From: Nemertoderma westbladi
Lineage: Eukaryota; Xenacoelomorpha; Nemertodermatida; Nemertodermatidae
Assembly: GCA_032718475.1 (NCBI GenBank)
Contig: JAUCBJ010001786.1
Coordinates: forward strand, 1 to 64,000
Length of the DNA stretch: 64,000 nt
Reading direction: 5' to 3'
In this document: piece after piece, positions 1-9,930 of the stretch
Layout of the letters: each line of letters begins with the position of its first letter
How positions within the stretch are numbered: position 1 is the stretch's first letter
Made by a program: the position numbers and the translations under genes
Notes under the pieces: model-generated
What the model saw: the letters and a program-made list of their open reading frames with translations, nothing else
Databases searched by the model: none
Told to the model about the DNA's origin: nothing

Positions 1-1129
1 GAGTAGATCGATTCATCATCTGCATATTACTAGCTGTTAACTGTTTACTGAAGTCGTCTTGCTTCTCTTGAAGATTTTCCAACTCCAGTTGGGCGATCTC
101 TTCAGCCGCTCTCCGTTCTGCTTCTGCCACCGCTATCTTTCTTTCCGCTTCTGCCGCTGCTGCCGCTTTTGCCTCTGCCGCTGCCGCTTTTGCCTCTGCC
201 GCTGCCTCTGCTTTTCTTTCTGCCTCTGCCACTGCCGCCTTTCTTTCTGCTTCTGCCACTGCTGCTATCTTTCTGTCTTCTATACGTTTTTTCTTTACTT
301 GTTCTTCTTGAACCTTAGCGATGCGGATGCTTTCATTGAATTTAGCTTGGTTCGCAGCTAACCTATCCACATCGATTGCGTCCAACACACGCTGGGCTCC
401 TTCACTATTAGGGCTAAGTCCGCCTAACCTTCTCCTCAACTCTTCATCACCTAAAAAACGTTGATAGTCTGACAGATAAATGTCAATGGCATCCCTCTTA
501 TGCGGCTTCTCTGCTGTCGCTTCACTTTCCACTTGGGAAAAGGTAGCATCCGTGGATTCTCCATGGGTTGAGCGCTCCTCTAGCTGAGCTTTCCACTGAG
601 CCGTTCCTTGAACCTGGAGACTCACCCGTTGAAACCAAGTCTTTACAGCAACTTGCAACGACGTGTCTTGTCTTCTTTTAGAAGCCTCCTCAAAGGCTGA
701 TAAGATTAGCCTGATTCGTAGAATTCTTTCTCTAACTTGATAAAGCAGTTGTCCCTGCTCTTGAGGTCCTTGGGGTTGTTGAAACAGTTGTTTTTCTACT
801 CGCTCCATAGAGCTGAAGAATCCCTGTGCGTATCCGGCTGCGGACCTCTTCCACACAGCTGGATCGATGGTCTCCTTGGCTACTCCCATCCGGTGTATGT
901 CTTCCCAGGCAGCTTCTGATAAATCAAACGGGAGTCCGGGTCCGGGGAAGTTCCATTGCGACTCGACCATAGACTTCAGTTCTTCCCTTGTGTATCCCTC
1001 ATAACTATCTTTAGTTGATCGCTTACTTCTCGCCCAATCGATCTGGTGTTCTTCCACCGCGATCAATAACCTAGTGAGTACGGCTGCAGGCAGGATGAGA
1101 AGGGGATCCGAATAAACCGCATCCGTCAT
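1..1129 (-). CDS. Partial coiled-coil ORF, unidentified, runs off left edge
   Basis: Reading the minus strand from an in-frame ATG at 1129 gives at least 376 codons without a stop up to the window edge, so the gene is incomplete. The frame is open, with protein-like composition, back to about 1262. The first two thirds are mixed and globular-looking (motifs such as FPGPGLPFDLSEAAWEDIH and TWFQRVSLQVQG). The last ~110 residues are a long charged helix rich in Ala, Glu, Lys and Arg (repeats of AEAERKAA type), typical of a coiled coil. I do not recognise the family. The overall plan (globular part, then long coiled coil) resembles gag-like or structural proteins, but that is inference. It overlaps the upstream minus-strand ORF 1071-1457 in another frame, so a frameshift or an LTR-element gag arrangement is possible. 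Confidence 0.55.
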   Translation of the reverse strand, partial: MTDAVYSDPLLILPAAVLTRLLIAVEEHQIDWARSKRSTKDSYEGYTREELKSMVESQWNFPGPGLPFDLSEAAWEDIHRMGVAKETIDPAVWKRSAAGYAQGFFSSMERVEKQLFQQPQGPQEQGQLLYQVRERILRIRLILSAFEEASKRRQDTSLQVAVKTWFQRVSLQVQGTAQWKAQLEERSTHGESTDATFSQVESEATAEKPHKRDAIDIYLSDYQRFLGDEELRRRLGGLSPNSEGAQRVLDAIDVDRLAANQAKFNESIRIAKVQEEQVKKKRIEDRKIAAVAEAERKAAVAEAERKAEAAAEAKAAAAEAKAAAAAEAERKIAVAEAERRAAEEIAQLELENLQEKQDDFSKQLTASNMQMMNRST

Positions 1130-1457
1130 CTTTGCTCCGCGCTCGGGTGTCAGCTCTACAGTATCTCTCACTACTGGAGCTGTCGGGCCGCTGAGAAATA
1201 AGTTCTTGGCTCGCGGGTTGTTGCTGTTCCGCTGCTTCTTGGTCCCGCTTGACCTGAGCTCGAGTGCCTATGATAGACCTACGGTGTTGGACCAGCCTAG
1301 GTTCTGTTGTTACTACTGGAGGGATGACCTTCCTCACAGTGGGAGGTGAACTGAATTTAGGTGTAGACGGTTCTACACCCTTATCTGAGTCGCAGATAGT
1401 TACATCTAATAAACTGTCTGACAGGTTCTGCTTAGTATCAGACATGTTTGTTTGCAC
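1071..1457 (-). CDS. Short hydrophilic ORF overlapping the coiled-coil ORF
   Basis: This 128-codon minus-strand ORF begins MQTNMSDTKQNLSDSLLD and is hydrophilic, rich in Ser, Pro, Gln and Arg, hence probably disordered. Its last ~190 bases overlap the open frame of the downstream coiled-coil ORF. The other frame looks more protein-like there (LFLSGPTAPVVRDTVELTPE). The simplest reading is that the two are one gene whose N-terminus lies in this frame, split by a one-base frameshift near 1200-1260. Programmed frameshifting cannot be excluded. No family recognised. Confidence 0.4.
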   Translation of the reverse strand: MQTNMSDTKQNLSDSLLDVTICDSDKGVEPSTPKFSSPPTVRKVIPPVVTTEPRLVQHRRSIIGTRAQVKRDQEAAEQQQPASQELISQRPDSSSSERYCRADTRARSKDDGCGLFGSPSHPACSRTH

Positions 1458-1582
1458 AGTTGAATGCCTACTGCTATATTACAGTCTAAGCAAGTCTAGT
1501 AATTCAGCATTAACTGCTAGCCTAGTAATTAATCACCGATACTGCTACTCAGTGTAGCGTGATATATATATATAATGTTAGA

Positions 1583-1829
1583 ATACCGGTATGCTTATGG
1601 TATATATAAGTATTATTACAGACTAGGTTTTTTACAGAATACCGGTATATAATTTTAGCACAAATATATATAAATATATAATAGGCCTATCGTGGATACC
1701 GGTATGCAGTTTACACTTATAGTATATATAAGTATAATTATTAACTAGAATTAATTACAGAATACCGGTATGATTTCAGCCTAAGATTTATAGAAATAAA
1801 TATAATAAGCCTATTGTAAATACCGGTAT
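1583..1829. repeat. Five spaced ATACCGGTAT palindromes
   Basis: The 10-bp palindrome ATACCGGTAT occurs at 1583, 1639, 1696, 1762 and 1820, i.e. every 56-66 bp, in AT-rich DNA with TATATATAAGTAT stretches between. The block lies directly upstream of the minus-strand ORFs. It may be a degenerate ~60-bp tandem repeat or a regulatory/LTR region. Related CCGGTA motifs continue sparsely to about 3600. Confidence 0.7.
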
Positions 1830-2784
1830 GTCAATTATTTTAGAATAATTGAATTTCTGAATTTTAAGGGTTACTTGGTTACTTTAACTTACTTTATTAC
1901 CGTTATTTGAGCAGTAGTCCAACTGATATTGAGACCTAATTGTTATATGGCAGGCCTACTATTTATAAATCGTTTGAGTTGATTTATAATATATATATAC
2001 CCGTTTAATGGGTTTTGTCAATGTTTGAAATAAATGTTATTATTTCTGGGGGAGTCACTACACATAAGCTGTGCGCTCTCAGTGGAGTGCTACTTGTTAG
2101 ACACTAAAACAAATAATTCTAATTTACCTAAGTTACTTAATACTACAAATTACGTACAATTCGGGTTGAGATTACAATCTCTAAATAAACACAAAAATTT
2201 AATTACCAATACACAAATACGAATTTTTAGGGTAATTTTACAAGAAGTCTACTAACCAGCCTAACAAAGGGTTAGAATATCTGGTTATTACAACGGACAG
2301 GTTACTACGGTATTTGAAAATAATAAGTAGTAGTAAATATACTGCGTTGTCCAGATAGGAAAATACCACCGCCTGACGACCTATAACCGTATCGCTATAG
2401 GTACTACGTTATGTATCACGGAGTGTTCCTACCTAGAGAGTTAATTACCGCGGTCTACCAGAACCAACGTGCCTATTAACCACTTTACAACACAAATACA
2501 CTGCCTACACACTAATTGCTTTCGGAAAGCACTGTACACTAAACCCTAAATTAGGTACAAGTACTTGTATAACAAATAATTAGTAGTTAAAAATACTTGA
2601 ACAGCTAAAAGAACCACGGTATCTGCCGGAGTGACCAAAGCACAAAATCTCCAGTCTTTACCTACGCCGAGCAGCCCTGATGTAGTACCGGGGTTAGTTT
2701 AACTATAACGGTATGTATAACAAACACAATTACTGTAGGAATAAACTTGGGGATATGAATGTTGCGAATAATCGCATAAACTCT
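1830..2784. other. AT-rich, no gene seen
   Basis: No ORF with protein-like character. The longest (2034-2255 plus, 73 codons) has no recognisable features. Scattered CGGTAT motifs are the only pattern seen. Confidence 0.6.
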
Positions 2785-3365
2785 GAATAATAAATATTAC
2801 GCTACGCGTACAAACTACTCAAACAAAATGCAGACCAAATACTGACAGACTACTATCAAGCCTAAACAAACTACGGTATATGCAGACTCCGAAATGATTA
2901 GTTAGTATGCGTTCTAACCCAGTAGTACGACTTATTCTTTCACAGGGGGTTTACCTCACAGCACTTGAAGCCCCTACTTTCCTAACTTAGCACTTTATCG
3001 GACAGATGCTCTACACACACCGAAATTTCCTCAAACCCAACAACAGCCAGACAACTATCCAGCCTACAAATTATCTAAATAAAATTATACGCTACCCGTA
3101 CAGACTACACAAACAAAGTACAGACCAAACGATGGCAGACTACTATCAAGCCTAAATACACTACAGTATATGCAGACTCCGAAATGATTAGTTAGTATGC
3201 GTTCTAACCCAGTAGTACGACTTATTCTTTCACAGGGGGTTTACCTCACAGCACTTGAAGCCCCTACTTTCCTAACTAGCACTTCATCGGACAGATGCTC
3301 TACACACACTGCAATCCGTTCAGACTTAACAACAGTTAGACAACAGTCAAGCCTACAAATTATCT
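2785..3365. repeat. 290-bp tandem duplication
   Basis: Two adjacent copies: the segment TGCAGACTCCGAAATGATTA at 2881 recurs at 3171 (period 290). The central ~130 bases are nearly identical, including the GGGGGTTTACCTCACAGCAC motif. The outer parts have diverged by substitutions and small indels. Confidence 0.85.
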
Positions 3366-4795
3366 GTACAATCTGAGCAGGCTTACACGCCTTCTGCTCA
3401 ATACTGGCCTACAAATAAATAAAACTGACAGAAATAAGTAAGCTCCAAAAGAAACAAGGGGTGTACAGTCCCTAATCTCTTAAACAGCCTACCGGTATAC
3501 AATACCACAATCGAATAATACTGCTGTACCTGTACTACTGTAGGTACCGGTCCGGATGATCAGGCAGTCAGGCCTACTGGTTACCGGTCGACCGGTACTT
3601 TCGACTAGATTGCTTACACCGCAATCCAGAAGCAATATCTGTTATTGTTTGCGCTTTTAAGACCTTTGACAGTTTAACCTGCCAAATTAGGATGTCTTTT
3701 AGATGATATATATTCTTTAGCTTATGACGAGTATTTGATACACTACATTAGCCGAAGCCAGTCTATGCGCAATCATTCACCCGCTGGATATACCCGGGAG
3801 ACTGAATTCGGAAGCTTAATGATTGATGGTGTAAGCCTACCGTATTATTCGACTGATCGTAATATATAATCTCTGACAAATATTATTCACTTTCGGGAAA
3901 TATTAACAGTTCCTTTAGGACGTGGCGCTCTAAATATGTAAACAGAGTTATGACTTAAACTAGACACAACGAAAAGGCTATAGATTTACGTATATGGCGC
4001 ATTCTTTAGGAGATGCTTTGTTATCAGTTACAATCATACACAATGCTGCACAATACTGCACACTAATCTGCCGACCTTCACTAAATTTGGTCACGTATAA
4101 AGAGAGCAACATACAATTTATGTCGGGCATATGAAATAGCATTAGATTCACTTCAAACCACTTAACATAGGTCGCAATCGTTTATCTGTAACCGGTCTCT
4201 CTAACCTTTAGTATATCAAGAAGGTGGGGTATCTGACTATTGATCAGTATTCCGATATAATATTTCATCAACCAATATAATGAATAACCGACAGTAAAAG
4301 CAGTAATATTAGTAAGTTTGTATGATTATGGTTTATGATTGATGGTAAGATAACAGATATACGTTCTATAATTAAGCCTACTAATGTAAAGCTAAAGAAT
4401 GCTGATACACGGAGGTGCCAAAAGCCGGTGTTCTTAGGCTCTGGGCAAAACATAACACTGAACTACTGAGTTTCTGTATCCACCTCCAACACAGAGACAA
4501 AAAACGCTCTGATTGGTCAACCGAACAACGAGAGAACAAAGAAACAAAGAAATGTCGACGTGGCAATATCAGCTGTTAGCCGTCGTCATGGTAGCGACAC
4601 TGTTTTCAAGAGTATCTAGCTTATCGCGTCACGAGATTGCGGATTATGTCCTCTAAAGTACAAATACAGAAGAAATGACTTTTATGTCCTCTAAAACACC
4701 AGTACAGCAAGGACACGGCCTTTTTATGCCTGGTAAACCAACTACAGAGTACTTTAAGGGAAAATAACCGGTTAATTACGCAAAAGCTTTTACAG
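3366..4795. other. AT-rich intergenic, no gene seen
   Basis: No supported gene. There is a small cluster of ACCGGT motifs at 3490-3600. Two overlapping minus-strand ORFs of 61 codons (4268-4566) show no motif and look like chance ORFs. Confidence 0.55.
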
Positions 4796-4799
4796 ACAT

Positions 4800-5245
4800 C
4801 AATAAAATTAATTTATGAATTTAGGGCCATATTTTATATTTTGATATTATCTTTGTATTTCTAATTCAGGGCATATTCTAAGAAAATCTTGATATTGCAC
4901 TTCAATTGGGATTTGGGTGTAGACCTATATTTTTTATTATATGATACAATAACTGTTGTTAACAACGGTGGCAAGTATGGGGGGGGGGGGGATTAACATC
5001 GTGCCCGCGTGTGTCTGAGTCTGTATTCACATAAATACTCAATATTCAAACCCCTTAACTTTTCCTAGAATTAACACAATACGTTTTTAATGACTAAATC
5101 TGAAACATTTTGAAATCTCAAACTATATTTGAAAGTAATTTTTTGTGGTACTAAATATTGTCTGGTGTGTTTAAAAATGGCCAAACCAAATAATTAAAAA
5201 AATAGGCCAAAAAATGGCACTCTGCTGTGGCCAAAAGTGCCCTTT
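4800..5245 (+). repeat. Dispersed repeat R1, long variant with poly-G and GGCCAAA tail
   Basis: Starts in AATTTAGGGCCATATTTTAT, passes a run of G at 4979-4991 and ends in the GGCCAAAAGTGCCC region. A close copy in the same orientation lies at about 12470-12985, including the poly-G tract. R1 pieces also occur at 6455-6940 (inverted), 8023-8290 and 11588-12209. No coding capacity seen; probably a non-autonomous transposon family. Confidence 0.8.
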
Positions 5246-5793
5246 TTTTGCCGTGACAGTGGAACATATGATGACTGGTGAATCCCCCCCCCCCCCACCC
5301 CCACCCCCCCCCCCTTCTCCATAATTTTAGTCATTCAAAACGTATGATATGAATTTTAAGAAACGTTTCAGATTTCTGTTTCCCAGCAAAGGTATTCTGC
5401 AGATCAGATCGGGATCGGGTCTGCTCATTAGATTATATTTGAACAATATCAGGGAGCTAATTATCGGTAATCAAAAACAAAAGCACCATTGTGATTCTAT
5501 AAAAATGTACTGTATTATATCCTTGCAGTAATTGAGATCAACGTGATTTCATGAAAAGATCCGAAGTGTGTTAGGTTACCATTCTTTGGAACTAGCGCGA
5601 ATATCATTTTCATTTTTTGAGTGAGTTCTGCACGTGTATTTAGGGGGGGGGGGGGGGGGGGGGGGAGTCACCATCTGTTCCACTGTCACGATTGGTATCA
5701 ATGCTCTATGCAGCAATCATGACTCCGGCAAAGAGTATGTGATTATAGTGCGTATATCTGTGAATACAGACTCAGACACGCACGGGCACGATG
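4997..5793. mobile_element. ~0.8-kb element with 34-bp terminal inverted repeats
   Basis: Bases 4997-5030, beginning CATCGTGCCCGCGTGTG, are the reverse complement of 5760-5793 with about two mismatches. The interior contains poly-C (5285-5313), poly-G (about 5643-5665) and no transposase. A clear target-site duplication was not found. The left half is shared with R1 copies, so the boundary could also mark a fold-back of two R1 copies. Confidence 0.6.
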
Positions 5794-5851
5794 TACTGTT
5801 TCACAGAGTTACCCCGTCCCCTCATATTTCCCGCCGTTGTTTACAGCAGTT

Positions 5852-6447
5852 TGTGACGGGATCAAGGGATCCTAACCGGTTTGTTAGACTACGCATCACT
5901 GTGTGGTATTGAAATAAATAGGAGTTTGTCATTATCGCTTTGATATTCGGTGGTTAATATCAATAATGAATAATGAATAATAGCACAGTTGATAGATTGA
6001 CAATAACAGTATCGTATACCAGTAGGTAGGATATATCGGTGATGGTGACGGTGACGGTGAAAGATGTCACCAGTCTGCACTCAAACTAATGACTGGAATA
6101 ACTGAACTGGTATCTGAATGCATTGGCAATATATGTAATCATTTCTACATTACTGTGGCCTTTGTCCAGTGGATGCTTTCCCCCGCTCCTATTGGCTGAT
6201 AACCTACTTCATGCCTCTCACCTCTGTGGGAGTGCTTCCCTCCCCTGTTGGCCCCTGTTGCTTATTTTCCCTCTCGAGGTGGTTTGACCTCTAACCTCCC
6301 TTTGTGTGGCTTTTGGGGTTTGTGTTATCCCCGTTATTGGTTGTGGTACGAGATTGATTGTTACCAATCTCGTACCTCCGACATTGCTGAAAAGGCGCCA
6401 CTGTCCTAACTTATGAGGGTAATGCAGCAGAACTGAATCCGCTTACA
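5852..6447 (+). mobile_element. Solo LTR (same family as the outer LTR element)
   Basis: It begins TGTGACGGGATCAAGGGATC and ends CCGCTTACA, matching the ends of the LTRs at 30868-31918 and 48533-49141. It is flanked on both sides by CAGTT (5847-5851 and 6448-6452), a 5-bp target-site duplication. No internal retrotransposon sequence adjoins it, so it is probably the product of LTR-LTR recombination. The middle has diverged considerably from the other copies. Confidence 0.85.
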
Positions 6448-6454
6448 CAGTTAT

Positions 6455-6940
6455 TGTATTATATAATAACTAATATCCACCCAAATCCCAATTGAAGTGC
6501 GATATCAAGATTTCCTTAGAATATGCCCTGATTTAGAAATACAGAGATATGAAATGGCCCTAAAACCTAAAACAAATATATTAAATGGCCTTCCTAAGAA
6601 AATACACCCATGTTAGATTGAGTTCATAATCTACAGTTAATTACTTTAAATTTATTAACAGTGGCCCCTTTATAATATCAAAATATAAAATATGGCCCTA
6701 AATTTATAAATTTATTTTATTGATGTCTATTGGCAGAAATAGACTTGCAGACAGACATGTGTCAACCAGAAAAGACAGGGGGAAGGATAATTGGGATTAC
6801 GATCAGAGATGTGAGGCAAAGGTGGCTTCTACTGCTTGCCTTGCCATTTGCCCATCGCCTTATAAGTTAATAATAAAAGTAAGTAATAATAGTAAAGTGA
6901 AATTCTCCTCCAGTTTCGTTATTTATGATACGTTTAAGCT
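6455..6940 (-). repeat. R1 repeat, inverted copy
   Basis: Reverse complement of the R1 sequence at 11600-12090, including ATGGCCCTAAAACC, the TGGCCCCTTTATAATATC block and the GATGTCTATTGGCAGAAATA block. With the direct copy at 8023-8290 it forms a large imperfect palindrome. Confidence 0.85.
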
Positions 6941-7160
6941 GAAACTTGTGAAATCAATACTATAATACAACCTGCGCTGCATCATTGGGGAGAAACTGAT
7001 CCATATGCAGTTCCCCAGTCCACTGCTAGAGGGCCAAATACTTAAAATTTTTACCTTCGATATTTCGTATTTTATAATCGTTTTGATGTGACACCTGGCA
7101 ATCATTATATTAATAATTAAGGTGCATAATACTACCCCAGGCACATTTTCTATACAAAAA
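6931..7160. repeat. Fragment related to the small TIR element in the left LTR, plus inverted-repeat arm
   Basis: CGTTTAAGCTGAAACTTG and CTGCTAGAGGGCCA match the small element at 31440-31550. Bases about 7040-7160 recur inverted at 8299-8420 (ATGATTGCCAGGTGTCAC region), forming the other arm of the palindrome. Confidence 0.65.
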
Positions 7161-8022
7161 CATGTAGTTTTAATCTCAGTTAAGAAATTTCAGATTATAA
7201 CAGACTCAGCATATTATATGATGTTATCGACGCAGATTCCATTTTTGCCAAATCTAAGGCTGCTTTAAGGCTCTAAGGCTAATTGTTCTTCCAATGTGAC
7301 TAAACAATTGTAGGATTCCTTATACAAGCAGCTACCTCATTTTGATTGATCTAGGATAAGTGACTTCACCTCTTCCGTTGATGCATCCATAGGTCTACGT
7401 TTCATTTGACGACAAAAATTATTAGAGTTATTCTTCAAGGATCTTATAATTCTTAATACATCTCCAGATACCTTTTTATCAATTAGAGACAATATTAGGG
7501 GTGAGTACAAAATAAAGAACCAAGGCCCAATTAAGTAACCTGCATAATCTTGTAAAATGTGTTAACTTTCATTTATTGTTTTGGTTCCGCCAACACGCTT
7601 CTGTAACCTGCTCCTTTACTAACTTGCTCCTTTAAATGGCAATGGGACCTAAAGCGACTTTACCTCTTTGTTTTGTACACTCTAGGGTCTTTGGTCTTAA
7701 AATTAAAACTATAATTATTGCTAGCCCTAAAATTAGTTAGAATTAAAACCCAATAACGCTCAAGGTCTACATTTGTAGACCAAAAGTAGGTGTTATAATT
7801 ATTTATGTTGTTATGTTGTTACTCGACTGGGTTTTTGAACAACACATTCGTAGCAAGAAATTGATGTATGCAAGCGCATACATCACTGAAACTGATCATT
7901 ACACATCATCATTAAATAAATTTCCGTATTAAGAAAAAGAAAATGTCTTATACGAAGTAGAATCGAAAAATCTAAAATTTGTCTCTCCGGAGAAGCACCA
8001 TGCCCCTCTTGAAGCACCGTAA
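7161..8022. other. AT-rich spacer inside the R1 palindrome, no gene seen
   Basis: No ORF with protein-like features on either strand and no recognised repeat. It forms the loop between the inverted arms at 6455-7160 and 8023-8420. Confidence 0.5.
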
Positions 8023-8420
8023 AATGAACTCAATCTAACATTGGTGTATTTTCCTAGGAAGGCCATTTAATATATTTGTTTTAGGTTTTAGGGCCATATC
8101 TCCGTATTTCTAATTCAGGGAATATTCTAAGGAAATCTTGATATCGCACTTCAATTGGGATTTTGGTGGATATTATTTATTATATAATACAATAACTGCT
8201 GTAAACAACTGTATGGGAGGTATGAGGGGAGGGGGTTAACTATAATATGCTGAGCCTGATATAATCTGAAATTTACAGGTACAGAGATTATAAATGCACG
8301 TTTTTGAATGGAAAATGTGCCTGAGCTAGTATTATGCACCTTAATTATTACTATAATGATTGCCAGGTGTCACGTCAAAATGATTATAAAATATGAAATA
8401 TCGAAGGTTTTAAATTTTGT
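8023..8420 (+). repeat. R1 partial copy and inverted-repeat arm
   Basis: Carries the R1 3-prime part (CTAGGAAGGCCATTTAATAT, then TTCAATTGGGATTTTGGTGG). It continues into the arm that pairs with 7040-7160. It immediately precedes the LINE. Confidence 0.8.
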
Positions 8421-8821
8421 GAAATTTAAAACTGCATATAAAAAACTTAAAAATCTGCATAGGCCCTATGGATCAGTTCAGACCTTTCCGGCCCAAACCC
8501 TGGGTCACCAGGGAGGCCAGATTGTGATGGGGAGAGGGATTCTGGAGTTGGAGGCTACTCTCATGTTCCATCCCGACCAACAAAGCCATTGGTGAATCTG
8601 AGGCAAGTCACTAGACTTGCCTCAGTAAACACCCTAACACTCGGGTCCCCAATGCGACAAGGTGAGCCTTGGCAGATAAGCTTTCTCTTAGCGCAGTGGG
8701 TGTTCAAGAGCACCGAATGCAGACTGGACAGACTGATGAGGTTGTGATTAAGGACATGGGGGGCGGTTGGTGACTCGCCCTCGCATCAGCAGATGATAGT
8801 GGCAATGGTGGAATTGGTCTA

Positions 8822-9541
8822 TTGATGAATCCAACTGCACATGCAGCATTGGACAAAATAGACCAAATCTCTCACCGCATCAACCGTTACCACTTCTCAT
8901 GTTCTGGAAGACTGGCTAAGAAGTTTCCTAAGGTGGTTCTGATTGTGTGCTACTCTCCAACTAGTGTTGCCCCTGTAGAGGATGTGGAAAATTTCTACCA
9001 CAATCTACAAGCAGCTACTGATGGAGTGGATCAGCATGCATTCTTAACATTCCTGGGGGACTTTAATGCAAGTCTCCATCAATCACCTACATCGCCCTGG
9101 GTCTATAGCCATAGTGTTAACCGAAATTCTGTCCATCTTCAGGATTTTATCTCTGGAAATGGATTGTTTTCGGCTGGAACCCAGTTCAAGAAGCGAACTG
9201 GAAAGCTATGGACTCATAGTGGACCCAGTGGTCACAAGTCCCAGATAGACCATATTCTGTTTCGTAGGAAATACAGGAGCTCTATACAAGACTGTAATGC
9301 ATTTACACTTCGACCCTTCTCCAGTGACCACCGCCTTATTGTGGCCAAGGTAAGACTCAGTCTGCATGCTAGCAGAACAACGAAATCTGCCTTGCCGCGG
9401 CATGACTGGTCTTCTCTGTTACAACAGCCAAGTGTGAGATCCAACTTCACACTACAGCTGAGTAACAGGTATGAGGCTCTTGCTTCTGAGGCGGCAGATC
9501 ACTGTGAGGGCTATACTGCCTTTATAGAAGCAGTAAGTTAG
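8822..9541 (+). pseudogene. LINE apurinic-type endonuclease domain
   Basis: This 239-codon ORF has endonuclease/exonuclease/phosphatase-fold motifs: LGDFNA at about residue 80, a SQIDHILFRR motif at about 140 and SSDHRLIVAKVRL at about 165. These contain the conserved Asp, Asn and His of the AP-like endonucleases that nick target DNA for reverse transcription. The fold's N-terminus, including the first catalytic Glu region, lies upstream in decayed sequence. A stop at 9539-9541 ends the frame. The connection to the RT (9542-9930) is open only in other frames, so the protein is broken. Confidence 0.85.
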
Positions 9542-9930
9542 CAGCTGCAGAAACAGTTCCTGTATACCCTCGAAACAGGAAAAGGGCCCCCTGGACTGAC
9601 AACAAAATTAAAAAGTGCCGAAATGACCTTCATAAGGCGCAGAAAGAGTCCTGACTCAAACAGACTTTAGCGGCCAAGAATGCAGTTAAGGCTGCATCTA
9701 GGTCCCTGAACAGGCAGTACTCTGTTAATCTACAGGAGCTAATAAACCAACAGGTTGATGCCATCAAAGATGCTGACGACAGCAGGCAATCATCCCAGGC
9801 ATGGAAATCGATCAATCTGCTTACTGGGCGGAAAAGCCAACCAACCACCAAGGTTAAGGCTGAATCACCAGCCGATCGCCTCAATGGTTGGAAAGCCCAC
9901 TTTGAAAAGCTCCTCAATAATGACAGGGTA

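Noticed and set aside
59-361. Plus-strand Cys/Phe-rich 100-codon ORF
   Set aside because: It is the shadow of the Ala/Glu/Lys coiled-coil frame on the other strand.
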